This document shows positions 8,009 through 15,148 of a stretch of 35,210 nt of DNA, piece after piece. The stretch is from the NCBI RefSeq assembly GCF_913053745.1, contig NZ_CAJXGF010000029.1, positions 1 to 35,210 on the forward strand, read 5' to 3'. Source of the DNA: an uncultured Nitratireductor sp. Lineage in GTDB: Bacteria > Pseudomonadota > Alphaproteobacteria > Rhizobiales > Rhizobiaceae. The number at the start of each line of letters is the position of its first letter. The first letter of the stretch is position 1. The translations under genes were made by a program, and so were the position numbers. Below the pieces are notes generated by a model that was not told the origin of the DNA, made no database searches, and was given only the letters and a program-made list of their open reading frames with translations.

Positions 8009-9493
8009 ATGACTGATCGACAAACCATGGATGCGGCCGAAAACGGCCGCATCGCTCAGCAGCCGCAAGGCCATCATACCGTCGAGAAAATCGGCGGCAC
8101 CTCCATGAGCCGCGCGCGCGAACTGCTCGACACGATTCTGATCGGCAAGCGAAAGCGCGAGGCGCTCTACAACCGCGTGTTCGTCGTGTCCGCCTTCGGC
8201 GGCATCACGGACAAGCTGCTGGAACACAAGAAATCGGGCGAGCCCGGCGTCTATGCGCTTTTCTCCCATGCCGACAACGAGCATGGCTGGATGGAGGCCC
8301 TGAGCGCGGTGAACCGCGCCATGCACACCATCAACGAGGAGATGTTCGACGAGGCTGCCGACCGGCACGCCGCCGACGACTTCGTGCGCGAGCGCATCGA
8401 GGGCGCACGCGGCTGCCTGATCGACCTGCAACGGCTCTGCTCCTACGGGCACTTCCAGCTCGGCGAGCACATGCAGACCATCCGTGAGCTTCTGTCGGCA
8501 CTGGGCGAAGCGCACTCGGCCAACAATCTGGCCCTGCTTCTGCGCCGCGAGGGCGTCAACGCGCGCTTTATCGACCTGACCGGCTGGCGCGACGAAACGC
8601 AGCCAAGCCTCAACGAACGGATCGAACAGGCTTTCGACGAGATCGATCTTTCACGCGAGCTGCCCATCGTCACCGGCTATTCCCAGTGCCGCGAAGGGCT
8701 CATGCGCGAGTTCGACCGTGGCTATTCGGAGGTAACCTTCGCCACGATTGCCGCGCTAACCGGCGCGCGCGAGGCGATCATTCACAAGGAATTCCACCTC
8801 TCGAGCGCCGACCCGCGCCTGGTGGGCACGGAGAACGTGCGCAAAATCGGCCGCACCAATTACGATGTCGCCGACCAGCTCTCCAATATGGGCATGGAGG
8901 CAATCCACCCGAAGGCGGCCAAAAAGCTTCGCCAGGCAGGCGTGCCGCTGCGCGTCGCCAACGCGTTCGAGCCCGAGGATCCAGGGACGTTGATCGACGC
9001 GGAGCCGGCCACCAGTGCCGGCGTGGAGATGGTCACCGGCCTACCGGTTACCTCGCTGGAGCTTTTCGAGCAGGACATGGTGGGTGTTAAGGGCTACGAT
9101 GCGGCGATCCTCGAAGCGCTGACGCGCCACAAGGTGCGCATCGTCTCCAAGAGCTCCAACGCCAACTCCATCGTGCACCACCTTGAAGCGACGCTGAAAT
9201 CGGTTCGTCGCGTGGAGCGCGATCTCGCCGAACGTTATCCCGCCGCCCGCATCACCGCGCGGCGTGCCAGCATGGTGTCGGTCATCGGCCGCGACCTGAC
9301 CGGACTGGGCATTATGCTGAACGGCCTCAAGGCGCTGGACGAAGCCGGTGTCGAGCCGCTCGCCTCGCAGGAGACCGGCCGTGGCGTGGACGTACAATTC
9401 CTGGTGCGCAGCGAAGACCTCGAACAGGCCGTCAAAACGCTGCACCGGGCCTTCATAGAAGAGGGGGAGGAAGCGATGAAGGAAGCGGCCTGA
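8009..9493 (+). CDS. ask: Ectoine-specific aspartate kinase
   Basis: A 494-residue aspartokinase that phosphorylates L-aspartate, feeding aspartate semialdehyde to EctB. The kinase core starts with VEKIGGTSMS and continues with VVSAFGGITDKLL, FIDLTGWRDE, VTGYSQCREGL and a DVADQLSNMGMEAIHPKAAKKL segment. Two C-terminal ACT-like regions follow (VTSLELFEQDMVG and MVSVIGRDLTGLGIMLNGL). Ask_Ect is a distinct branch found in ect operons and thought to be less sensitive to feedback, which would let the pathway run when lysine and threonine are abundant. The upstream ribosome site is weak (CTGGA). The stop lies in the loop of a 17-bp hairpin. Confidence 0.95.
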   Translation: MTDRQTMDAAENGRIAQQPQGHHTVEKIGGTSMSRARELLDTILIGKRKREALYNRVFVVSAFGGITDKLLEHKKSGEPGVYALFSHADNEHGWMEALSAVNRAMHTINEEMFDEAADRHAADDFVRERIEGARGCLIDLQRLCSYGHFQLGEHMQTIRELLSALGEAHSANNLALLLRREGVNARFIDLTGWRDETQPSLNERIEQAFDEIDLSRELPIVTGYSQCREGLMREFDRGYSEVTFATIAALTGAREAIIHKEFHLSSADPRLVGTENVRKIGRTNYDVADQLSNMGMEAIHPKAAKKLRQAGVPLRVANAFEPEDPGTLIDAEPATSAGVEMVTGLPVTSLELFEQDMVGVKGYDAAILEALTRHKVRIVSKSSNANSIVHHLEATLKSVRRVERDLAERYPAARITARRASMVSVIGRDLTGLGIMLNGLKALDEAGVEPLASQETGRGVDVQFLVRSEDLEQAVKTLHRAFIEEGEEAMKEAA

Positions 9494-9512
9494 GCGCCGT
9501 TTCCTTCATCGC
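9473..9512 (+). terminator. 17-bp hairpin at the end of the ect operon, stop codon in loop
   Basis: The last codons of ask (9473-9489) pair with 9496-9512 over 17 bp with a single G-T wobble, leaving a 6-nt loop that contains the TGA stop at 9491-9493. No T-run follows, so it is not a standard intrinsic terminator. It is the strongest secondary structure at the operon end and probably defines or protects the 3' end of the message. Confidence 0.55.
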
Positions 9513-9564
9513 AACCCAAACCGGCTCGCAAAAACCGGCTGTACTTGTCGGACATCGCTCGTAT

Positions 9565-9592
9565 CCTTCGTCCTTCGGGGGTGAAACGAAGG
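9565..9592 (+). promoter_or_regulatory. Hairpin covering the DUF1428 ribosome binding site
   Basis: CCTTCGT (9565-9571) pairs with ACGAAGG (9586-9592), which includes the first part of the AAGGAG Shine-Dalgarno at 9589-9594. A second copy CCTTCG (9572-9577) could pair with the same target, giving two alternative anti-Shine-Dalgarno strands. This could restrain translation of the next gene. Confidence 0.4.
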
Positions 9593-9600
9593 AGACGACG

Positions 9601-9954
9601 ATGTCGTATGTCGATGGTTTTGTTCTCGCCGTGCCCAAGGCCAACCTCGAAGCCTACAAGGACATGGCCCGCCTCGCGGGAGATGTCTGGAAGGAATATG
9701 GCGCGCTCGCCTATGTGGAAGCCGTGGCCGACGACGTGCCATACGGGGAAACGACTTCATTCCCGCGCGCCGTGCAGGCGAAGGATGACGAAACGGTGAT
9801 CTTCTCCTGGGTCGTCTATCCCTCGCGCGCCGAACGCGATGCAATCAACAAGGCGGTCATGGCCGATCCGCGCCTCCAGGGAGACGACTGGAAAGACGTC
9901 TTCGACGGAAAGCGCATGATCTATGGCGGTTTCGAGACTTTCCTGGAATTGTGA
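9601..9954 (+). CDS. DUF1428 (YbaA-like) protein
   Basis: A 117-residue protein matching DUF1428 end to end: MSYVDGFVLAVP at the start, an acidic helix, FPRAVQAKDDETVIFSWVVYPS in the middle, and the final KRMIYGGFETFLEL. The family has a ferredoxin-like alpha/beta-barrel dimer fold; its role is unknown. The ATG has AAGGAG seven bases upstream, partly inside a hairpin. It follows ask on the same strand after 107 bp and may receive read-through from the ect operon. It converges with the acetyltransferase gene, leaving 15 bp between the stops. Confidence 0.85.
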   Translation: MSYVDGFVLAVPKANLEAYKDMARLAGDVWKEYGALAYVEAVADDVPYGETTSFPRAVQAKDDETVIFSWVVYPSRAERDAINKAVMADPRLQGDDWKDVFDGKRMIYGGFETFLEL

Positions 9955-9969
9955 GACGTCGCGCTGCGC

Positions 9970-10263
9970 TCATCGCGCCAGCACGTCGCTCCATTCGGGG
10001 TGCCGGCGAAACTGGGCGGCGGCGAAAGGGCACAGCGGCCGGATCCTGATGCCGTCGCGACGCGCGTTTTCGACGGCGCGCGTCACCAGCGCCAGGCCGA
10101 CACCCTGCCCGCGAAACGCATCGGGCACGTCTGTGTGGTCGATGATGATCTGGCTCGTGCCAACCTTCGAAAAGGTCATTTCAGCCTCGTGACCGCCGGC
10201 GCGGTAGACATACCGGCCCTTGCTGTCGCCGTCTTCGATGGTGATGGGTTCGATCGCGTTCAT
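9970..10263 (-). CDS. Small GNAT-family N-acetyltransferase (YjdJ/COG2388-like)
   Basis: A 97-residue short-form acetyltransferase of the COG2388 type. It has the beta hairpin around RYVYRAGGHEAEMTFSK, then IIIDHTDVPDAFRGQGVGLALV, which carries the acetyl-CoA-binding RGQGVG motif, and ends with PLCPFAAAQFRRHPEW. Human and bacterial relatives are compact GNATs without a settled substrate, so the acyl acceptor is unknown. It lies 11 bp downstream of the hydrolase gene on the same strand and should be the last gene of a dioxygenase-hydrolase-acetyltransferase operon. Confidence 0.85.
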   Translation of the reverse strand: MNAIEPITIEDGDSKGRYVYRAGGHEAEMTFSKVGTSQIIIDHTDVPDAFRGQGVGLALVTRAVENARRDGIRIRPLCPFAAAQFRRHPEWSDVLAR

Positions 10264-10274
10264 GCCTTGCCCTT

Positions 10275-10892
10275 TCAGCTTTCAAGAAACGACGCCAGGA
10301 ACCGACCTGCCGCCGCGGTTTCGTTCGGACGCAACTCGTGCCCGCCCGTATGCCATTCGATCTGCGCCTTGGCGCCGGCCTCCTCAAGGTAGCTCAGAAG
10401 TCGTGTCGTCAGAGGCTCCGGACAGATCGGATCGCGCCGGCCCGCCGTGACGAGAAAGCGCGTCGTCACCGCCCCGTCGGCCCAAACGGGTGCAAAGGGG
10501 ATCAACGGATGCATAAGCACCGCGGCATGGAAGAGCCGCGGCGCGGAGAAAGCGACGGAAGCCAGAATATTGGCTCCGTTGGAGTAACCGAGACCGAGAA
10601 CGGAACTCGGCCGCTCACGTTGCACATGGGCGGCGACGAAGTCCCGCATCCGAACGGTTGCACGCGCGAGGTCCTCCATGTCGTAGACGCCCTCGCCGGT
10701 GCGGCGGAAGAAACGCGCCGCGCCCTGCTCGTTCACATCGCCGCGCGGCGACACCAATCCGGCTCCGGGCGCCAGCTCCGCACCCAGCTGCAGGAGCTGA
10801 CGCTCGTCGCCGCCTGTTCCATGAAAAAGGAACAGGAGCGGTTTTCCCGGCCCCGCCGAGGCCAGGTGATGGACATAATTGTCGGTTGCCAT
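10275..10892 (-). CDS. Alpha/beta hydrolase, phospholipase/carboxylesterase type (MhqD-like)
   Basis: A 205-residue cytoplasmic hydrolase. The oxyanion motif is FLFHGTGGDE (21-30), the nucleophile Ser104 is in LGYSNGAN, and Asp154 (GRRDPICP) and His185 (TGGHEL) complete the triad. This is the small carboxylesterase family (COG0400) that includes Bacillus MhqD. It starts 3 bp after the stop of a VOC-type dioxygenase gene. The same pair, mhqE-mhqD, is induced by quinones in Bacillus, and the hydrolase is thought to act on ring-cleavage products. The shared role here is inferred from the pairing; the substrate is unknown. Confidence 0.88.
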   Translation of the reverse strand: MATDNYVHHLASAGPGKPLLFLFHGTGGDERQLLQLGAELAPGAGLVSPRGDVNEQGAARFFRRTGEGVYDMEDLARATVRMRDFVAAHVQRERPSSVLGLGYSNGANILASVAFSAPRLFHAAVLMHPLIPFAPVWADGAVTTRFLVTAGRRDPICPEPLTTRLLSYLEEAGAKAQIEWHTGGHELRPNETAAAGRFLASFLES

Positions 10893-10895
10893 GAG

Positions 10896-11828
10896 CTAGC
10901 CTCCGATTTTCGGCAGCGATGCCTCGAGCCGGGAACGCAGATGCGCATGCTGCCTGGGCAGTTTCAGAGCCTCACCCAGATGCGCCATGTCCTCGTCATT
11001 GGCAAAGCCCGGCTCGTTGGTGGCGATTTCAAACAGAACGCCCCCCGGAGCACGAAAGTAGATCGAGTGGAAATAATCCCGATCGATCACGGGTGTGATC
11101 TGGAAGCCTTCCGCGGTTAGCGCCTCGCGGGCGGCAAGCTGAGCAGCGTCGTCGGCGACGGCAAAAGCGATATGGTGTACGGATCCGGCACCCTGCCGCG
11201 CCGATGGCGCATCCGCATGGGTTTCGAGATCGATCAGATCCGCCCCATTGCCGCCGCCACGCCGCATACGCAGGATTCCGTTTTCTTCGGCAAGCGGCCT
11301 GTAACCCATCAACGAAAGAAGCGCTTCGGTGCCGCCACGGTCACGCAAAACCAGAGAGGCGGAGTGGAAACCGCGGATCGCCGCATCGTCGGCTATGCCG
11401 CCGCCGCTCCAGGGTTCCCGTGCATCAGACTCGGCTTCGACAAGCGCAAAACCGTCGCCGTCCGCACCGTCGAAGCGCAGACGGGCATCGCCGAAACGCG
11501 TTTCGCGGACAAGGCCGCCGACACCGCTTTCCTCGAAGCGCCGCGCCCAGAAATCCAGGCTGCCCTTCGGCACGGCATAAACCGTCGCGCCCACTTCGCC
11601 CACACCGCGTTTGCCCGCCACGATGTCGGGGAACGGGAAATAGGTCATCACGGTGCCGGGCTGGCCAGTGCCGTTGGCATAGTAGAGATGGTAGACGTCA
11701 GGGGCATCGAAATTGACGGTCTTCTTCACACGGCGCAGGCCCAAGGTTTCGGTTATGAACCGGTCCGTTCTCCGTGCGTCCCGCGCCATGGAGGTGATGT
11801 GATGAATGCCTTCGATCTGGGTAAGCAT
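10896..11828 (-). CDS. Ring-cleaving dioxygenase of the VOC superfamily (MhqE/MhqO-like)
   Basis: A 310-residue protein with two vicinal-oxygen-chelate halves. The first begins IEGIHHITSMA (metal ligand His near residue 9), the second has GSVHHIAFAV (His near 219), and GGVLFEIATNEPGF carries Glu267, together a 2-His-1-Glu metal site. The closest known families are MhqA/E/O, predicted extradiol dioxygenases for hydroquinone or catechol-like compounds. It leads an operon with the hydrolase (3-bp gap) and the small acetyltransferase. AAAGGA precedes the ATG, inside a 14-bp tandem repeat. No MarR-type repressor is adjacent, unlike the Bacillus mhq genes. Confidence 0.88.
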   Translation of the reverse strand: MLTQIEGIHHITSMARDARRTDRFITETLGLRRVKKTVNFDAPDVYHLYYANGTGQPGTVMTYFPFPDIVAGKRGVGEVGATVYAVPKGSLDFWARRFEESGVGGLVRETRFGDARLRFDGADGDGFALVEAESDAREPWSGGGIADDAAIRGFHSASLVLRDRGGTEALLSLMGYRPLAEENGILRMRRGGGNGADLIDLETHADAPSARQGAGSVHHIAFAVADDAAQLAAREALTAEGFQITPVIDRDYFHSIYFRAPGGVLFEIATNEPGFANDEDMAHLGEALKLPRQHAHLRSRLEASLPKIGG

Positions 11829-11834
11829 GACAAT

Positions 11835-11862
11835 CCTTTCCGATCCGGCCTTTCCGATCCGG
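11835..11862 (-). repeat. Perfect tandem 14-bp duplication before the dioxygenase gene
   Basis: CCTTTCCGATCCGG occurs twice head to tail at 11835-11848 and 11849-11862, ending 7 bp before the ATG at 11828. On the coding strand each unit carries CGGAAAGG, so the Shine-Dalgarno region is duplicated. It may be a slippage product or a pair of regulator sites. Confidence 0.6.
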
Positions 11863-11978
11863 CCGGTCCCTTCGCATTTGCCGTCATGTCTCCACGACCG
11901 ACCTTAGCACCAAGATGGCGGCGAATGCGCGTCAATGAAAGCGCCTACAGTCAAACACATTGTCAACGCTGGATAAAC

Positions 11979-12009
11979 AAAGAGCCCCGCGCATTGCACG
12001 GGGCTCTTT
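11979..12009 (-). terminator. Intrinsic terminator of the PRC-barrel gene (works both ways)
   Basis: AAAGAGCCCCG (11979-11989) pairs over 11 bp with CGGGGCTCTTT (11999-12009), with flanking A/T runs on both sides. It lies 20 bp past the stop of the PRC-barrel gene on the minus strand. The upstream region of the dioxygenase operon follows on that strand. Confidence 0.85.
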
Positions 12010-12028
12010 TCGATACGGTACGCGCAGA

Positions 12029-13123
12029 TTATTGAATCTGCATCCGCATCTCGTCACGCTGCTCGCCATAGGTGGCCTCATCGTAGGCGGGCTGCTGCTC
12101 CAGCTCTTCCTGCGTAAACTCAGTATAGAGATAGAGCGAGTCGTTGCCGTCGGTCATGAAGGCGAGATTGTCCATGCCGATGGCGACCTCTTTCTCGCCA
12201 ACGCCCAGGAAACCGCCCACATCGACGATAATGGCGTCGACCTGACCGTCCTGAGACACGATCACATCACCGATCTCGCCAATATTCTCTTCATTGGCGC
12301 CGAACACCGTGGTGCCGGTCAACTGTTCGGTGCTGACCTGATCGGTCGGCATTTCTTCCAGCGTGGACCGATCAATGGCCGAAGTCTGCGTGTCGTCGGT
12401 CATAGGCTCTTCGGTCGCAGGGGCCTCAGCGGTCTCGTCAGAACCCGCCGCCGGAGCTTCCGTGCCGGCCATCTCATCGCCGCCGGCCGCTTCGTCGCCC
12501 GTCGCAGGCGCTTCCGTTTCGGGTGCCGGGGCGGCTGCCATGTCGTCGCCGGTTGCGGCGTCACCGCCACCCATCGTGTCGGTGGCCGGGGCCATGGCCG
12601 TCTCGCCAGCACCTTCCTCGGTCTCGACCGGGGCATTCGCGAGGTCGTCCTTGGAAGCCGGTTTGGTTTCCTTCACATCGGCATCGGCCGGCATCGGCTG
12701 ATATGCCGAACGGTCGAACTCTTCCTGTGCTTTCAGGGCATCGGCCGTGGTCTCGACGATCAGCCAACGGTCGCCATCCTGTTCGGCCCATTCGGCGAGA
12801 TCGTACTCAAGCGCCACTTCTTTCTGGCCGATACCGAGGAAACCGCCAACGCCAACGACGATCGCGTTTACTTCGCCATTTTCGTCGAGCACGAGATCGG
12901 TCACCTTGCCGATATTCTCGGCTTCCTCGCCAGTGCCATTGTAAACCGACTTGCCGATCAGATTTGTGGCAAGATTACCCTCGGCGCGCACCACCATTTC
13001 GACGGGCTGCTCGGTCGGAGCCGCCGTGGGTGCGCCGGTGGAAGGAGCGGTGGAGGTCTGAGCGACCGCACCGGTCGCGACAAGCGTTGCAATCGCGGTG
13101 GTCGCCAAAAGGTTGCGGAACAT
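12029..13123 (-). CDS. Exported protein with two PRC-barrel domains
   Basis: 364 residues. A signal peptide (MFRNLLATTAIATLVATGAVAQ) is followed by a short Pro/Thr/Ala tail and a PRC-barrel at about 55-125. A 130-residue low-complexity linker of Ala, Glu, Thr, Pro, Asp and Gly comes next, then a second PRC-barrel at about 268-336. The two barrels are internal duplicates sharing VGGFLGxGxKEVA. PRC-barrels bind proteins or ligands; periplasmic ones of this kind are common in rhizobia and often respond to stress, but the function is unknown. The ATG at 13123 has GGAG eight bases upstream. An EcfG-type promoter at 13215-13239 points to the general stress regulon. Confidence 0.88.
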   Translation of the reverse strand: MFRNLLATTAIATLVATGAVAQTSTAPSTGAPTAAPTEQPVEMVVRAEGNLATNLIGKSVYNGTGEEAENIGKVTDLVLDENGEVNAIVVGVGGFLGIGQKEVALEYDLAEWAEQDGDRWLIVETTADALKAQEEFDRSAYQPMPADADVKETKPASKDDLANAPVETEEGAGETAMAPATDTMGGGDAATGDDMAAAPAPETEAPATGDEAAGGDEMAGTEAPAAGSDETAEAPATEEPMTDDTQTSAIDRSTLEEMPTDQVSTEQLTGTTVFGANEENIGEIGDVIVSQDGQVDAIIVDVGGFLGVGEKEVAIGMDNLAFMTDGNDSLYLYTEFTQEELEQQPAYDEATYGEQRDEMRMQIQ

Positions 13124-13214
13124 GATAAGCTCTCCATGTGCAGTGTTTCTGTACAGGCCGCGCATCGAACGAACCTGCCAGGGAAGATCGTTGCGCGGCC
13201 ATTTGCATCCTTAA

Positions 13215-13239
13215 AACGCGCCGCCTCGTTTCTAGTTCC
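13215..13239 (-). promoter_or_regulatory. EcfG-type promoter for the PRC-barrel gene
   Basis: On the minus strand GGAAC (13239-13235), 16 nt, CGTT (13218-13215), an exact match to the alphaproteobacterial EcfG consensus. It would start a transcript about 80 nt before the ATG. The sigma factor itself is encoded 5 kb away. Confidence 0.75.
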
Positions 13240-13335
13240 GCCGTCATTTCGAAAGCTTCGCCGAACTTCGCAGGGAACCTTTCCGCAGACCGTTCCTTAT
13301 GAGCGGGATACCGCAAAACGTCGAGGCACACATCA

Positions 13336-14253
13336 ATGCACGTTCTGGCCATCCTCAACCGCAATGGCGGAACGCTCCGCACCCTCGACACCGAAGCTCT
13401 CGCAAGCGAAATGAAGGTCATCTTCGAGGCCGCCGGACATTCCATCGACATCAGACTGTGCGAGGGCAAAGACATCGTCCGGGTCATGAAAGAAGCCGCC
13501 AACGACGAAACGTCGCAGATGCTTCTCGCCGGTGGCGGCGACGGCACGATCTCGCTCGCTGCCAGCCTGCTGGCGCATTCGGACAAGGCGCTCGCCATCC
13601 TGCCTGCCGGTACGATGAACCTGTTCGCGCGCAGCCTGGCTATTCCCCAGGAACTGCGTCCCGCCATGGAAGCCCTGGCCCAGGGCACCGTCCGGAAGGT
13701 CGATATCGCCGATGCAGACGGGACATATTTCGTGCATCAGCTCTCCATCGGCATGCATCCCAAGCTCATCCGCTTGCGCGACCGCATGGCGTTTCGTTCA
13801 CGACTGGGAAAGATCGCCGCTTCGGTCCGTGCGGCGTTCGTCACCATTTTCCGCCCGCCGAAACTCGAGCTCGAACTCGAGATGTCCGGGTCAAAACTGC
13901 TGGCCACCACATCGAGCCTGGCAATCACCAACAACCTCTATGGCGAGGGACAACGCCTTCCCTTTTCCGACCGTCCCGACGGCGGTCAGCTCGGCATCTA
14001 CATCACGCATGCACGCACGCGCGCCCAGATACTTCTCTTCTTCTTGAACATGGGGATCGGCCGTTGGCGGAAGAACGAGCAGGTGGAGATCCACCAGGCA
14101 ACGGAAGCGACCGTGCGCATCCGTTCGAAACGGCGACGCTTCAAATGCGCCATCGACGGCGAGCTGCGCCCGCTCCAGCACGAAACGCGGATCAGGCTTC
14201 ACCCCGGAGCGCTGCGCGTGGTGGCCCCTCGGACCGACGACCCACAAGAATAA
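13336..14253 (+). CDS. Diacylglycerol kinase family protein
   Basis: 305 residues with the DAGK catalytic fold. The nucleotide-binding loop GGGDGT is at 66-71, LPAGTMNLFAR (89-99) follows as in the family's PxGTxNxxA motif, and a beta-rich C-terminal half carries the acceptor site (CAIDGEL). Related bacterial enzymes phosphorylate diacylglycerol, other lipids or sphingosine-like substrates using ATP. YegS is one example; the substrate here is not clear. The enzyme has no membrane segment and probably works at the inner face of the membrane. It is transcribed alone and converges with dps across a shared terminator. Confidence 0.85.
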   Translation: MHVLAILNRNGGTLRTLDTEALASEMKVIFEAAGHSIDIRLCEGKDIVRVMKEAANDETSQMLLAGGGDGTISLAASLLAHSDKALAILPAGTMNLFARSLAIPQELRPAMEALAQGTVRKVDIADADGTYFVHQLSIGMHPKLIRLRDRMAFRSRLGKIAASVRAAFVTIFRPPKLELELEMSGSKLLATTSSLAITNNLYGEGQRLPFSDRPDGGQLGIYITHARTRAQILLFFLNMGIGRWRKNEQVEIHQATEATVRIRSKRRRFKCAIDGELRPLQHETRIRLHPGALRVVAPRTDDPQE

Positions 14254-14284
14254 AAAAGCCCGGCCGGTATGAACCGGCCGGGCT
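14252..14284 (-). terminator. Intrinsic terminator of dps
   Basis: A 12-bp perfect stem, AGCCCGGCCGGT (14257-14268) with its complement (14273-14284), and a 4-nt loop. It is followed on the minus strand by six T residues. It lies 24 bp past the dps stop and touches the stop of the convergent lipid-kinase gene, which has no T-run on its own side. Confidence 0.9.
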
Positions 14285-14308
14285 CGTCCCGCCGCGGGAT
14301 TAGCGTCC

Positions 14309-14818
14309 TCAGTCGGAGATGATCGCCCTCAGCATCCAGAGCGCCTTCTCGTGGAAGGTCAGCCGGTCGGTGAGCATGTCGGCGGTGACAAGGTCGCCCT
14401 TCTCGTCGGCCCGGGTGCCGATCGCGCGCATTTTCCGCACGGCCTCCTCATGGTCATCCACCAGGTCCTGAACCATTTCGAGAGCAGAACGACCGGATGC
14501 GCGAAGCTCAATCGACGTATCGACACCCTTGCCGGCCAGAATGGGCGCATGATGGCCCAGCGCGCGCACCCGTTCGGCGATAATGTCGGTGGCCTCGAAC
14601 AACGCGTTGTACTGTTCCTCGGTCAGCACATGGATCGAGTGGAAAAGCGGGCCGACCACATTCCAGTGATAGATATGCGTCTTGATCAGCAGCCTATAGG
14701 TGTCGACGAGTATTTCCGACAGGCCGGCAGCAATGTCCTTGCGATCGGCATCGGACAGTCCGATGTCCATTTTCTCCGCATGCGCTTTCGGCTTGAGAAC
14801 TTCAGCGGCTTCGCTCAT
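14309..14818 (-). CDS. dps: Dps, starvation-inducible DNA-protecting ferritin
   Basis: 169 residues forming the four-helix Dps subunit, which assembles into a 12-mer shell, oxidises Fe(II) with peroxide, stores iron and shields DNA. The ferroxidase residues are in place: His51 (IYHWNVVGP), His63, Asp78 and Glu82 (EATDIIAER). The N-terminus is Lys-rich (LKPKAHAEK), as in Dps proteins that bind DNA directly. AAGGAGAAA precedes the ATG. It is the last gene of a run that starts with the DUF883 gene and an EcfG-type promoter, so it is probably induced by the general stress response. A strong terminator follows. Confidence 0.95.
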   Translation of the reverse strand: MSEAAEVLKPKAHAEKMDIGLSDADRKDIAAGLSEILVDTYRLLIKTHIYHWNVVGPLFHSIHVLTEEQYNALFEATDIIAERVRALGHHAPILAGKGVDTSIELRASGRSALEMVQDLVDDHEEAVRKMRAIGTRADEKGDLVTADMLTDRLTFHEKALWMLRAIISD

Positions 14819-14860
14819 GGGTTTCTCCTTTCTTGAAACGCTCGGGAAATGCTGGCCGGT

Positions 14861-15055
14861 TCAGCCAGCCGGCTCATCTTCGGAGGCGGGCAGTTCGATC
14901 GCCTGCTCGTCGTCGAGGATGATGCCGTAGACTTCGACACCCCACCAGACGAGGGCAGCCAGCAAAAGACCGCACACCAGAACCATCAGAACAGGGAACC
15001 CGCGTCGTCCCTGGCGGGCTTCCTCGGGCGTTGTCTTTTTCTCTTGCTCAGGCAT
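14861..15055 (-). CDS. Small single-pass membrane protein
   Basis: 64 residues: a charged, Glu/Lys-rich N-terminus (EQEKKTTPEEARQGRRG), one hydrophobic segment (FPVLMVLVCGLLLAALVWW) and an acidic tail. The ATG at 15055 is preferred over the GTG at 15061 because GGAG lies 8 nt before it. I do not recognise a family. It sits between the holin-like gene and dps on the same strand (42 bp to dps, 93 bp from the gene upstream), so it is likely expressed with them. It may be an envelope stress accessory protein. Confidence 0.65.
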   Translation of the reverse strand: MPEQEKKTTPEEARQGRRGFPVLMVLVCGLLLAALVWWGVEVYGIILDDEQAIELPASEDEPAG

Positions 15056-15148
15056 GGTCACCGCTCCTGTTCTTTCCCTCGATCAATGCCGGGGACGGAA
15101 GAGAGTTCCATGACCGTGTCGGGGACGCCGTTCCGGATCTGCGCTCGG

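Noticed and set aside
6959-8515. A 518-codon open frame on the minus strand across ectD and ask
   Set aside because: Antisense to two well-supported enzymes, with no ribosome site or family match.
11960-13414. A 484-codon plus-strand frame with Gly/Arg/His-rich sequence
   Set aside because: It mirrors the low-complexity linker and barrels of the PRC gene on the other strand and spans a terminator and a promoter.
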